From: a virus
Direction: 5' to 3' (one strand)
Length of the DNA stretch: 22,466 nucleotides
Virus record (IMG/VR): IMGVR_UViG_3300043015_003012
Span: 1 to 22,466 of that record
Position 1 is the first letter of the stretch. Every line of letters starts with the position of its first letter. Below the pieces are notes generated by a model, which saw only the letters and a list, made by a program, of their open reading frames with translations, ran no database searches and was not told where the DNA came from. The translations under genes and the position numbers were made by a program. This document shows positions 1 to 8,700 of the stretch, piece by piece.

Positions 1-1
1 C

Positions 2-100
2 CAAAACCCCGACTGGTTCAAGGTCTATACCGAAACCGAAGAGATTCTTGGTGACATCAGCGATGTATTTGTGGCCAGAGGATTTAAGCGAGCTGTATAG
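2..100 (+). CDS. C-terminal end of an upstream gene (partial)
   Basis: An open frame enters from the left edge and stops with TAG at 98-100. It gives 32 residues, ending with the motif GDISDVFVARGFKRAV. The stop lies 23 nt before the tail chaperone start, so the gene is very likely another tail gene in the same operon. In lambda-like phages the gene before G encodes the major tail protein, but the visible fragment is too short and not distinctive enough to say so. The 23 nt between the two genes contain no obvious Shine-Dalgarno sequence or promoter. Confidence 0.6.
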   Translation, partial: QNPDWFKVYTETEEILGDISDVFVARGFKRAV

Positions 101-123
101 TGTAATAGTCAAGTCCAATTTTT

Positions 124-495
124 ATGTCTGGTACAAGAGCAATCGACAAGCTGCGCAAGGCTTTCAGCGTTGAAGCCCGCAGCAGCTACACGATCAAAAA
201 TGGCGACGAAGTTGTCCTGAAGGTGTTTTGGCGCCCTTTGACGATCGCCGACCGCGACCGTATCAACGACGTGATCAAAACCCTGAACAAGGGCGACGAC
301 GAAAACAGCTTGGAGTTTGCGCTCCAGACCATCATCCAGAAGGCTGAGGACGAGGGTGGCGCCAAGCTGTTCAGCCAAGGCGACCGCGCCGCACTGCGCA
401 ACGAACTGCCGATGGCAATTTTGTTGGACATCATGACCAAGATGCAGGGCATGGCAGAGGGGGTCGAGCCGGAGGCCGTCAAAAGCGCAGATTGA
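124..495 (+). CDS. Tail assembly chaperone, short form (lambda gpG-like)
   Basis: This 123-residue protein sits directly before the tape measure gene, the place of the G/GT tail assembly chaperone in lambda-like siphophages. It carries a short basic N terminus (IDKLRKAF), a beta-rich segment (YTIKNGDEVVLKVFWRPLT) and a helical, acidic second half ending in EAVKSAD. In lambda, gpG and its frameshift product gpGT bind the tape measure protein and recruit tail tube subunits; neither remains in the finished virion. The role here is inferred from position, size and the second-frame extension, since G proteins are too divergent to recognise by motif. The start is the only ATG that fits. The stop is TGA at 493-495. 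Confidence 0.7.
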   Translation: MSGTRAIDKLRKAFSVEARSSYTIKNGDEVVLKVFWRPLTIADRDRINDVIKTLNKGDDENSLEFALQTIIQKAEDEGGAKLFSQGDRAALRNELPMAILLDIMTKMQGMAEGVEPEAVKSAD

Positions 496-685
496 TAAGG
501 ACCCGCAGCTTTACCTGCAGTTCTTTATCGCCGAAACGTTGGGCATGACGCTGGCCGAATTACGCCAGCGCATGTCCACGGAAGAGCTGTACGCCTGGAG
601 CGCTTACTTGAACCTCAAGTCCGAGCGTGAGGAGAAGGCGTACGAACGCGCCCGTCAGGAGGCCCAGTACCGCAGAGTTCGCTAA
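124..685 (+). CDS. Tail assembly chaperone, frameshifted long form (gpGT-like)
   Basis: Past the end of the short form, the +1 frame is open from 437 to TAA at 683-685. From about 482 it encodes a convincing protein segment of about 67 residues, beginning KAQIDKDPQLYLQFFIAETL and ending in a helical, charged tail (EREEKAYERARQEAQYRRVR). It has no good independent start: the first in-frame ATG, at 545, would cut off the conserved-looking first part. This is the arrangement of the lambda T domain, which is made only as a G-T fusion by ribosomal frameshifting and contacts tail tube subunits. The shift needed is +1 (or -2), not the -1 used in lambda. The long form would have about 187 residues. 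It ends 27 nt before the tape measure start, as expected. The frameshift is inferred, not shown. Confidence 0.6.
459..484 (+). promoter_or_regulatory. Candidate +1 frameshift site in the G/GT overlap
   Basis: The overlap between the two chaperone frames runs from 437 to 495. It contains two runs on which a P-site tRNA could re-pair one base forward. GGGGG at 459-463 is read as GAG GGG GTC in the zero frame. AAAA at 481-484 is read as GTC AAA AGC. A slip at either site enters the downstream frame. A lambda-type GGGAAAG heptamer is absent. The choice between the two sites is open. Confidence 0.45.
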
Positions 686-712
686 TCTGGATCTACTAGG
701 CGGGCGTTTTCT

Positions 713-3163
713 GTGGCTGGCGTCAACTACGAAGTTAATATCCAGCTGAACGCCAAGACGCTCGACAAGCAACTTGGCGACCTCGAAAAAAGGGTAAACA
801 ACCTCAAGAAAAACCTTGCTGCGCCATTACGAACAGAAGAGCGTGCCGCTAAACAAGCCGCTGCCAGTGCAAAGGAGCGAGCCCGACTCGAGGATCGAGC
901 CGCCGCCGCCCAAGTAACTCGTGTCAACTTGGGTCAGCGACTAAATCGCCTTGAGGAGAAAGGTCTTGATGTAACTAAAGGCCGCACAATTATCAATCGC
1001 TCTTTGAAAGCTTATGAAGAAGGGCGTATCCAAACAGCCAGAGCACAGAACAGCCTGGCACGTACATATATTACGCAGCTCGAAAGGCAATTGAAAGTCG
1101 GCGTAAAAACAGGCCGTATGCAGGCCGAAAACATCGACGCATTATCTAAAGCGCAGGTAAAACGCTATACCCTAGATCAGCAAATACGTCGTTTAGAAGA
1201 AGCTGGATTAAATACAGATAAGTTACGCGCAAAACTGGGCGAAGTCACTACCGCCCAAGCACGTCGTCAATTTGGAAGCTTTAAGCAGCTAACAAATGAA
1301 CTGTCTTTAGCTATCCGCAAAGAGCGCGACAGGTTAGAGCTGCAAAAGCGCCAGACCCGCGAAATTGAACGTCAAGCCAGGATTGGCGGACCCCGTAGTC
1401 CGATTGGCGGAAGAGCAAACATTTCGGGATCTCCCGCCGCTCTGGCGGCGAGTGGTAAAGCCCGGTCGCAGCGTCTTCAAGGTGTTGCTCTTGGTGCTGG
1501 CTTCCCGCTGTTGTTTGGCGGCGGCCCGGGCGCAATATTGGGTGGTGCCGCCGGCGGTCTAGTTGGCGGACCAGCCGGGTTTGCTGCTCAGATTGCACTT
1601 AGCGCCATCGGCCAACAGTTTGACAAGTTGGGCGCAGCTGCTCTCGATCTCGGCAAAGCACTAAACCCTCTTACGTTTGACCTGAAAACCGTTGCTGGCG
1701 CGACTGGTATTGCCGGAACAAAAACAGAAGAGTTTTTAGCCAAGATTGAAGAATTCGGCGGTAAAGCAGCCGCTGCTGCCGAAGCATCCAAGTTGATGGC
1801 GGTACGTATCGGAAAAGATGCGACAGACGCACTAACCAAGTTCGGCAAAGATGCCCAAACAGTCGGTAATCAAATAAGTATTATTTTCACAAAAGTTCTT
1901 GCTGCTATTGCTGCTGCAGCCGGGCCACTTTTGGCATCTTTAGGTGCAGGTTTAACCCGAATAAATCAACTCGGAGGTTTCAAAGAACGCACTGGTTTGA
2001 GTGGTGCAGATTTAGTTGCACAACAGTTTTTAACACGCACGGGCCGGCTCCAACCTAAGCAGCGACAACGATATGCTGTGGGCTTGGGGCTTGAAGCTAC
2101 TGCTACTGCAGGTCAGATCCGTAAAGCCGCCGAAGCACGTGCGGCCACCAGCCAACAATCGTTTGAGACGCAACAGGCAACCGCCTTGGAGCAGAAAGCG
2201 GTTCGTTTAGAAGCCGAAGCGGAAGCAGCTAAGCAACCTAAGAAAAAAGGTCGCCGCAGCCGTCTACCCGACCTTCAAGCAGAAGAGAAAAAATTACAAG
2301 ATCTGCTTCGCCTCGACCGAACAATGTTTGAGTTGCGCCGTAATGACGACGCTTTGGGAATCAGACGTTTAGAGCACCAAATGCGTTTAGTAGAGTTTGC
2401 CGAAGAAAAAGCAAAGGTACAAGCTAGCGACGTACCAAACGCGGAAAAACTACAGTCAATAGCGAACATAGACCTGGAGATTAAGCGAGAAGAGCTGCAA
2501 CTTGCTTACGACATTGATGAAATCAATAAAAAAACATCCCAGCGTGCGTTTGAAGAAATGCAGAACAAAATTAAGCAGCAAAATCAGCTGAATAAAGGAC
2601 TACAGCAACAGCTACAGCTTGCAGAGCAAGTTTCAAATGTGCTTGGTCAGGGTATGACTCAGTCTTTCGAGCTACTTATTACGGGGGCGGAAAACTGGGG
2701 CATGGCACTGCGCGACATTGCTGCAAACGTGCTGCGAGATATTGCCCGGCAGTTGATTCAGATTTACGTGATCGAACAGGCAGTGAGTTTTATGCGCACA
2801 CTGTTTAGTGCGACCAGCCTTACGGCACCAGGAGGTCGGTATGAAGGTCAAGCCGGAGCTCTCGCTGCTAAACCACCGCCGCTACCACCTCTTCCCGGAA
2901 AAGCTTTGGGTGGCGCAGTTTCTTCCGGCAAGCCCTACATGGTTGGCGAGCGCGGCCCTGAGCTGTTTGTACCTGGCGCCAGCGGCAACATCGTTCCGAA
3001 CCACGCAATGGGCGGCGTTGAGGTCGGCTCGATCAACATCACCGTCGAAAACACTGGCGAACAGCTGAGCCCTGCCGCCCAGAAGCAGATCGCCAACCAA
3101 GTTCAAGGTATCGTGATGTCAACCCTGGTCAACGAGCGCCGTAGCGGAGGGGTCCTGCGTTAA
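713..3163 (+). CDS. Tail tape measure protein
   Basis: This 816-residue protein sets tail length and is thought to be ejected with the DNA. Residues 1-245 are strongly helical and rich in K, R, E and Q (coiled coil). Residues about 256-300 form a glycine-rich hydrophobic stretch (GAGFPLLFGGGPGAILGG) that is typical of tape measure proteins and may insert in the host membrane. A second charged coiled coil covers about residues 490-640. Near the C terminus (about 743-760) is the hallmark VGERGPELFVPGASGNIV motif. The start is GTG at 713, preceded by AGGCGGG as a weak ribosome site. The length is short to moderate for the family and implies a siphovirus tail of roughly 120 nm at about 1.5 angstrom per residue. 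The central part (about 950-2680) looks more AT-rich than the flanking genes. Confidence 0.93.
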   Translation: MAGVNYEVNIQLNAKTLDKQLGDLEKRVNNLKKNLAAPLRTEERAAKQAAASAKERARLEDRAAAAQVTRVNLGQRLNRLEEKGLDVTKGRTIINRSLKAYEEGRIQTARAQNSLARTYITQLERQLKVGVKTGRMQAENIDALSKAQVKRYTLDQQIRRLEEAGLNTDKLRAKLGEVTTAQARRQFGSFKQLTNELSLAIRKERDRLELQKRQTREIERQARIGGPRSPIGGRANISGSPAALAASGKARSQRLQGVALGAGFPLLFGGGPGAILGGAAGGLVGGPAGFAAQIALSAIGQQFDKLGAAALDLGKALNPLTFDLKTVAGATGIAGTKTEEFLAKIEEFGGKAAAAAEASKLMAVRIGKDATDALTKFGKDAQTVGNQISIIFTKVLAAIAAAAGPLLASLGAGLTRINQLGGFKERTGLSGADLVAQQFLTRTGRLQPKQRQRYAVGLGLEATATAGQIRKAAEARAATSQQSFETQQATALEQKAVRLEAEAEAAKQPKKKGRRSRLPDLQAEEKKLQDLLRLDRTMFELRRNDDALGIRRLEHQMRLVEFAEEKAKVQASDVPNAEKLQSIANIDLEIKREELQLAYDIDEINKKTSQRAFEEMQNKIKQQNQLNKGLQQQLQLAEQVSNVLGQGMTQSFELLITGAENWGMALRDIAANVLRDIARQLIQIYVIEQAVSFMRTLFSATSLTAPGGRYEGQAGALAAKPPPLPPLPGKALGGAVSSGKPYMVGERGPELFVPGASGNIVPNHAMGGVEVGSINITVENTGEQLSPAAQKQIANQVQGIVMSTLVNERRSGGVLR

Positions 3164-3687
3164 TGGCTTACATCGCATTTGACGACATCCCACTGGCACA
3201 TGCCACCCCGGTGGTGAAACGCAGCCAACGCCGTCAGCAGGCAACGTTTGGCGACGGCTATGTCCAGCTGTTGACTGACGGACTTAATACGGACCGCGAA
3301 GTTTGGCAATGTCTTACTTCGCCAATGCCTTACGCCGATGCGTATTCGATTGAAAGCTACTTGCTGACATTGCGCGGTTCGGCAGTGGAATGGACCGCTC
3401 CAATGTCCACCAAGACGTTTTCTCGTCCGTTTGCTGGTGGTCAGCTTGATCTGGGCTACAAGGACATCAGCACCCTGTCGCTTGACGGCTACACCCGCCC
3501 GACGAACTACACCGCCAACCTTGACACTGGTCTGCTGACCTCGGTGGACATTGCGAATGACACGGTGGTCGAAGTCACTTTGACCTTGGCTGCTCGTGAT
3601 TATGTGGTGCGTGACGGCTGGACGATGACACCAGTCAGCGCATCCTTCATGACGATCTCGTTTGAACTGGAGCGGGTGTTCGTATGA
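3163..3687 (+). CDS. Minor tail protein, lambda gpM-like
   Basis: This 174-residue protein resembles the phage minor tail protein family of lambda gpM. The N-terminal half carries the typical pattern RSQRRQQATFGDGYVQLLTDG followed by a tryptophan strand and WTAP. In lambda, gpM belongs to the distal tail tip, next to gpL and the tape measure protein. The ATG overlaps the tape measure stop (TAATG), and its own stop overlaps the next start by 4 nt (ATGA), so the genes are probably translationally coupled. At 174 residues it is longer than lambda gpM (about 109). The family call rests on the GDGY motif and on gene order. Confidence 0.8.
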   Translation: MAYIAFDDIPLAHATPVVKRSQRRQQATFGDGYVQLLTDGLNTDREVWQCLTSPMPYADAYSIESYLLTLRGSAVEWTAPMSTKTFSRPFAGGQLDLGYKDISTLSLDGYTRPTNYTANLDTGLLTSVDIANDTVVEVTLTLAARDYVVRDGWTMTPVSASFMTISFELERVFV

Positions 3688-4391
3688 CGCAATCACCACC
3701 AGTCGCTGAGACCTTCAAAACTCAGATGCCAGAGGTCATCGACCTCTTCACTCTGGACATTTCGACGCTGTTACCTGCTGGTTCGACTGATCAGTCGATC
3801 TATCGTTTTTGTAACTGGTCTCAGACTGACGGCGACGACATCACCTACAGGACCAATACCTATACCGCCGTACCAATGCAGGCGAGTGGGTTTGAGCTGA
3901 ATACCAGCGGCAAGCTAGAGCGCCCCAGCATCACATTTGCCAATGTTGGTTTGGCGATTACAGCGCTGACTAATACTTACAGCGACTTGGTTGGTGCAAG
4001 CGTCAGCCGGATACGCACGCTGACGACGTATCTCGACGGCACTCCCGGTGCAGATCCTGATGCTTATTGGGGACCAGACCAGTGGGTTGTTGAGCAGAAA
4101 TCAAACGAGACAAAGCTTCAGGTCACATTCCAGTTGGCGGTTCCGTTTGACCTTGAGGGTCGGAGCTTGCCTGGTCGACGCCTTTTGCGTGAGCAGTGCC
4201 AGTGGATCTACCGCAGTGATATTGGGTGTCACTATGACGGCACGGACTATTTCGACGCAAATGATGACGCAGTTACGGATCTTGCCGATGATGTTTGCGG
4301 TAAACGTTTGACCAGCTGCCAACTTCGGTTTGGTGATGGCTCACGCCTGCCTTTTGGCGGATTTCCTGGTCTCGTTGACTCCCAAGGCTAA
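3684..4391 (+). CDS. Minor tail protein, lambda gpL-like, with four-cysteine C-terminal domain
   Basis: This 235-residue protein matches lambda gpL in size, position and C-terminal pattern. The N-terminal two thirds look beta-rich. The C-terminal domain has Cys172, Cys182, Cys205 and Cys212 and ends with RFGDGSRLPFGGFPGL, close to the gpL signature. In lambda, the C-terminal domain of gpL has been reported to bind a 4Fe-4S cluster through four cysteines; conservation of the spacing suggests the same here. gpL forms part of the tail tip complex between gpM and gpJ. The start overlaps the preceding gene (ATGA), and the stop overlaps the next start (TAATG). Confidence 0.88.
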   Translation: MTQSPPVAETFKTQMPEVIDLFTLDISTLLPAGSTDQSIYRFCNWSQTDGDDITYRTNTYTAVPMQASGFELNTSGKLERPSITFANVGLAITALTNTYSDLVGASVSRIRTLTTYLDGTPGADPDAYWGPDQWVVEQKSNETKLQVTFQLAVPFDLEGRSLPGRRLLREQCQWIYRSDIGCHYDGTDYFDANDDAVTDLADDVCGKRLTSCQLRFGDGSRLPFGGFPGLVDSQG

Positions 4392-5113
4392 TGCTGTCGC
4401 AATGGCAAAACCCGCTTACCGCTGAACAGCGGTTGGCAATGCGCACTTATGCAGAACGCGCATACCCGAAGGAGACATGCGGCTTCATCCTGATTGACGG
4501 CACGGTTATCGAGTGCCAGAACACCAGCAATGAGCCAGACACTTTTGTCATCAGCGCTCAGGACACTGCTGATTATTTGGACGACGCCAAAGCCTGCTGG
4601 CACAGCCACGCCAAGTACAGCGGCTTCAGCCCAGCTGACATCAAAGCGTGCAAGGCGCTGAATTTGCCCTATGCCGTCTGGAACTGTGCTGGCAGCGAAG
4701 CGTTTTGGCTGGACCCGTCCCAAGACGCAGGGTTACTGGGACGCCCTTGGAACTATGGCGTTTATGACTGTTATTCCGCAGTGCGGGACTGGTACAAGCA
4801 GCAGATGGGCGTCGAGATGGGCGATTACGCCCGCCGCTATGAGGGCGAGTGGTCAAAGCCCGGCTTCATTTATTTCGAACAGAACTTTGCCGCCGAAGGC
4901 TTCGTCAAAGTGCCTGCCGGCTTGGATCTGGCGCGTGGGGACGTGATCTTGATGCGAATCCGCAACCAGAATGTTTGTAATCACGTTGCTGTTGTGGAAG
5001 ACCCAGCTGCCAACCAGCTGTACCAGCATTTAGTGGGCAGATTGTCTGGAACGACTGCTTACAGCGGATATTTCCGCGAGAATAGCTACATGGTTGTGCG
5101 GAGGGCAGGCTGA
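4391..5113 (+). CDS. Tail tip protein with JAMM and NlpC/P60 peptidase domains, lambda gpK-like
   Basis: This 240-residue protein has two hydrolase domains. The N-terminal JAB/MPN domain shows the metal-binding JAMM motif with His71, His73, Ser80 and Asp83 (HSHAKYSGFSPAD). The C-terminal NlpC/P60 domain shows the catalytic Cys127 in NYGVYDCYSAVRDWY and His198 in VCNHVAVVED, with His213 as a possible third residue. Lambda gpK has the same architecture and is needed for tail tip assembly. NlpC/P60 enzymes cleave peptidoglycan peptides, so a role in cell wall passage during infection is plausible but inferred. All visible catalytic residues are intact. The gene is coupled on both sides by 1-nt stop/start overlaps. 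Confidence 0.93.
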   Translation: MLSQWQNPLTAEQRLAMRTYAERAYPKETCGFILIDGTVIECQNTSNEPDTFVISAQDTADYLDDAKACWHSHAKYSGFSPADIKACKALNLPYAVWNCAGSEAFWLDPSQDAGLLGRPWNYGVYDCYSAVRDWYKQQMGVEMGDYARRYEGEWSKPGFIYFEQNFAAEGFVKVPAGLDLARGDVILMRIRNQNVCNHVAVVEDPAANQLYQHLVGRLSGTTAYSGYFRENSYMVVRRAG

Positions 5114-5757
5114 TGGTGACGATCCGATTGCTTGGCGAGGCAGGACGCCGTTTTGGTCGTCAGTTCAAGCTTGCGGTCAAAACCCCAGCCGAAGCCATTC
5201 GTGCATTGTGCGTTCAGATCCCTGCGTTACGCCAATACTTTTTGGAATCGGAGGAGAACGGAATACGGTGGCGTGCAATCACTGATCACTCAATCGGTCT
5301 AGACGAAGAGGGATTGCTGTGGCCGCTCAGTAAGAAATTTGTGCTTGCACCCATTCCGGTTGGACGTGGCGGTGTCGGCAAAATTATTGCTGGCGTGGCG
5401 TTAGTCGCTGTTTCTTTGTTGCTACTCCCCGGTGCACCTTTGGCAGGGGCATTGGGATTTTCAATCGGTGGGCAAGCAGTAGGTGCAATCGCAGCTGTTG
5501 GTGTAAGCATGTTGTTCGGCGGTGTCGCTGATCTTTTGACACCAACGCCCAAGATGCCCAATGTTGCCGGTCCGGGCGGTATCGGCAGTGGAGCCACTAG
5601 CGGTCGCAGCCGAGAGGAACAGGAACGCTCATTTACCTTCGATAAATCCAACGCCAATACCCAGCAGGGCGAAGTCGTTCCAGTGCTCTACGGTGAGCGC
5701 ATCATCGGATCGTTGCCCGTCCTGAGCTTCGGTCTGGAACTGCAGAACAGCCTCTGA
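5113..5757 (+). CDS. Tail assembly protein, lambda gpI-like
   Basis: This 214-residue protein lies between the K-like and J-like genes. The N-terminal 75 residues (TIRLLGEAGRRFGRQFKLAV, then TPAEAIRALC) look like the ubiquitin-like fold of the lambda gpI family. The middle (about 88-145) is hydrophobic and glycine-rich and looks like two membrane segments. The C-terminal part has the conserved pattern FDKSNANTQQGEVVPVLYGE. In lambda, gpI is required for tail tip assembly but is absent from the virion. Start and neighbouring stop overlap (TGATG) on both sides. Confidence 0.88.
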   Translation: MVTIRLLGEAGRRFGRQFKLAVKTPAEAIRALCVQIPALRQYFLESEENGIRWRAITDHSIGLDEEGLLWPLSKKFVLAPIPVGRGGVGKIIAGVALVAVSLLLLPGAPLAGALGFSIGGQAVGAIAAVGVSMLFGGVADLLTPTPKMPNVAGPGGIGSGATSGRSREEQERSFTFDKSNANTQQGEVVPVLYGERIIGSLPVLSFGLELQNSL

Positions 5758-8700
5758 TGGAAGACTTTCAAGATCTGCCAGAAGTCAGCGGCGCTGGTGG
5801 CGGTGGTGGCGGCGCAACAGTCGTACAACAGACTGTTCAACAGAACGTCACTGTCACGCCAACTGCACGGCAACCTGTTGAGGCTGCCAACAACCTGTTT
5901 TCGGTTGCATTTGCCAAGACGGTTTATGCGCTGAGCGAAGGCGAGATCGAGGGATTCCCTAACAGCATTACCAAGGACACTTACCTGGATTCAACGCCAA
6001 TCCAGAACCCAGACGACAGCTACAACTTCACCGGCTACACGATTGAATCGCGCACTGGAACGGACGAGACGCAGACCCCGATAGCTGGGTTTAGCACTGC
6101 TGAAAATGCAGTCGGCGTCAACACTGCGATCACCGTTGCAACTGGTCCGATCACCCGGACGATCACTGACACCGATATTGAGCGTTGCCGGGTAATTATC
6201 AACCACCCTGCACTTCAAGCAAACAACAAAGACAACGGCGACATCACTGGCACCAGTGTTAGCTATCGGATTGAAGTTTCAGCCAATGGCGGTCCTTACA
6301 GCACAGTTGCTGAGCCTACCGTTAGCGGCAAATCAAGCAGCCAATTCCAGCGGGCATACGAGTTTGATCTGGATGGCACTGGACCATGGACAATCCGCGT
6401 TAGTCGTTTAAGCGCTGATAGCAGCACTGTCTATCTGCAAAACAGCATCAGTTGGCAGAGCTACATTGAAATTATCGACGAGAAATTTGCCTACCCCAAC
6501 ACCGGCTTGCTGGCGCTGAAGGTTGATGCCCGACAGTTCAACAGCATCCCAAATGTTTCGGTCAAGCTGCGCGGCAAGCGCGTTCAGATCCCAACCAACT
6601 ACAACCCAACAACCCGCGTCTATACGGGCATCTGGGACGGCACGTTTATAACTGCTTGGACCGATAACCCTGCTTGGATTTTCCGGGACATTGTGGTCAA
6701 CGACCGCTTTGGGGTGGCGCGTTATGTCTCCAACATCTCGATTGACCCGTGGTATCTCTACACGGTTAGCCAGTATTGCGACGAGTTAGTACCCGACGGC
6801 AACGGTGGAACGGAGCCACGCTTTACATGCAATGTATTCCTGCAAAATGCAGGCAGCGTCTATGAAGTGCTGAATGGTCTTGCCTCGTGTTTTCGGGGTT
6901 TGATTTATTACAGCCAGGGACAGCTGTTCCTTACGCAGGATCGTGAGCAGCTTCCGGTTCAGCAATTCAGTGAAGCCAACGTTATCCAAGAGGTTGACGA
7001 TTCTGGTCAAGTCACCTCACCTTGCTTTACCTACAGCGGCACGGCACGAGGCGCCCGCAAGTCTGTTGTTCTGGCTAACTGGGACGACCCAAATCAGGCT
7101 TATTCGAGCGTTACCGAGTACCAGCAGGATGATGCGCTGCTGCAGACCTTTGGTTACAACCCGATTGACCTGCGCCTGCTTGGTGTTACTTCACGCGGTC
7201 AGGCGCTGCGGGCAGCAAAGCACACGCTGTTCTCCAACCGTTATCTGACAGAAAAAGTCAGCTTCCGCATTGCGGCTGAAGGTTTGGCGGCTGGCGTTGG
7301 CGAGATCATCCAAATTGCCGACCCAATGAAGCAGGGTCAGCGCCTGGGCGGTCGCATCAAAGAAATCAGCGGCAACAACATCACGCTCGACGCCGTGTTG
7401 AGCCTGAACGACGCGATTGATTACACCCTGACGCTGGTGGTGCCTGACGGTGAGACCATCACCAACCCTGATAGCACGATTACAAAACGCCCCAAGCTCA
7501 GCGTTCACAACCTGATCAGCTCATCACAAGACCGGGGAAATCCTGAGCTGCGCGACCTGGCAGTACAGAACGGACTTGATGTACTGGTTACCCAAGACGG
7601 CGACGTGCTTGAAGGCGTCACCATCATTGATTCGCTTGGAACGACCACTGCCGTTGTTGACGGCAACGTTGATAGCCAAGTCAACGCCTTGTGGGTTCTG
7701 GAGTGGTCTGACATGCAGGCTGCCCTCTACAAGATTGTGGCGATCACTGAGGTCGAGCCGCTTGTCTTCCAAGTTGAGGCAATCCAGTACAACGCGAGCA
7801 AATTTGATTACGTCGATAACGACCTGCCGATTGCGATTCCCAAGGATCGTTTCACGCTTGAGGCACCACAAGCAGTTGAGAGCCTGACTGCAAAGCTGAT
7901 TTACAACAACGGTCGCACGCAGATCAACGCTGATTGGCGTTCACCGCAGCGCAACGGTTCCGACGATCTGCTGGTGCGTGGGTATAGGTATCAGTGGCGT
8001 GATGCAACTGCTGCTCAGTGGAATGACATCGAGCTGACCTCGGTTACTAATGCAGCGGTCAGCCTGCCTGATCATGTCTACGGCACCGAATATCAATTCC
8101 GCGTTGCAACCTTTGATCGCCTTAGCCGCCAGAGCGATTACTCAACCGTTGACGTTTCAGACTTTGATGCAATTCCAGACATCAGCGACGCTGAGTTTGG
8201 CGCCACGGTCACCCACGCCAACCAGCCTGATGGCACCCAGCTGATCATTGTTGATCCTGGAACGTGTCCGATCTTGCCTCGGATTACTGGTTTCAGGTGC
8301 TGGGCAAAACCACGCAACCTCAAGGGCGGTGAGATCCCTGGCGTCAAGACCCCCGGAAACGACGGCTACTACTTCCTGGCCGACATTCCGCTCACGGGCT
8401 ATTACACGATTGCGTTCCACGCACCGGACACCTACGACGTTCGAATCAGCTTTACCAGCGCAGTCTTTGGCGAAGAGCCTGACGACTACATCTACGACGT
8501 GGTGGAACGTGCTGAGATTGCACCGCCAACGCCCAACAACTTCAGCGTCGTTGAAAGTGCAAACCGTGCAGGCAAGCGCTTTAGCTGGCAGCTACCGCTG
8601 AGTGAATACGGCAGCTGGGACCAAAAGGTTGTCAGCGACATTGTTGGCTATGAGGTCCGTTTTAAGCGTGGCCAGCTGGCTACAAACATCGTTGAGTTTG

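Noticed and set aside
124-685. Lambda-type GGGAAAG slippery heptamer for a -1 shift
   Set aside because: No such heptamer is present in the overlap, and the -1 frame ends quickly with TGA; only the +1 frame gives a long extension.
3160-3699. 179-residue minus-strand open frame
   Set aside because: It is the antisense shadow of the gpM-like gene, which has a family motif and couples to both neighbours.
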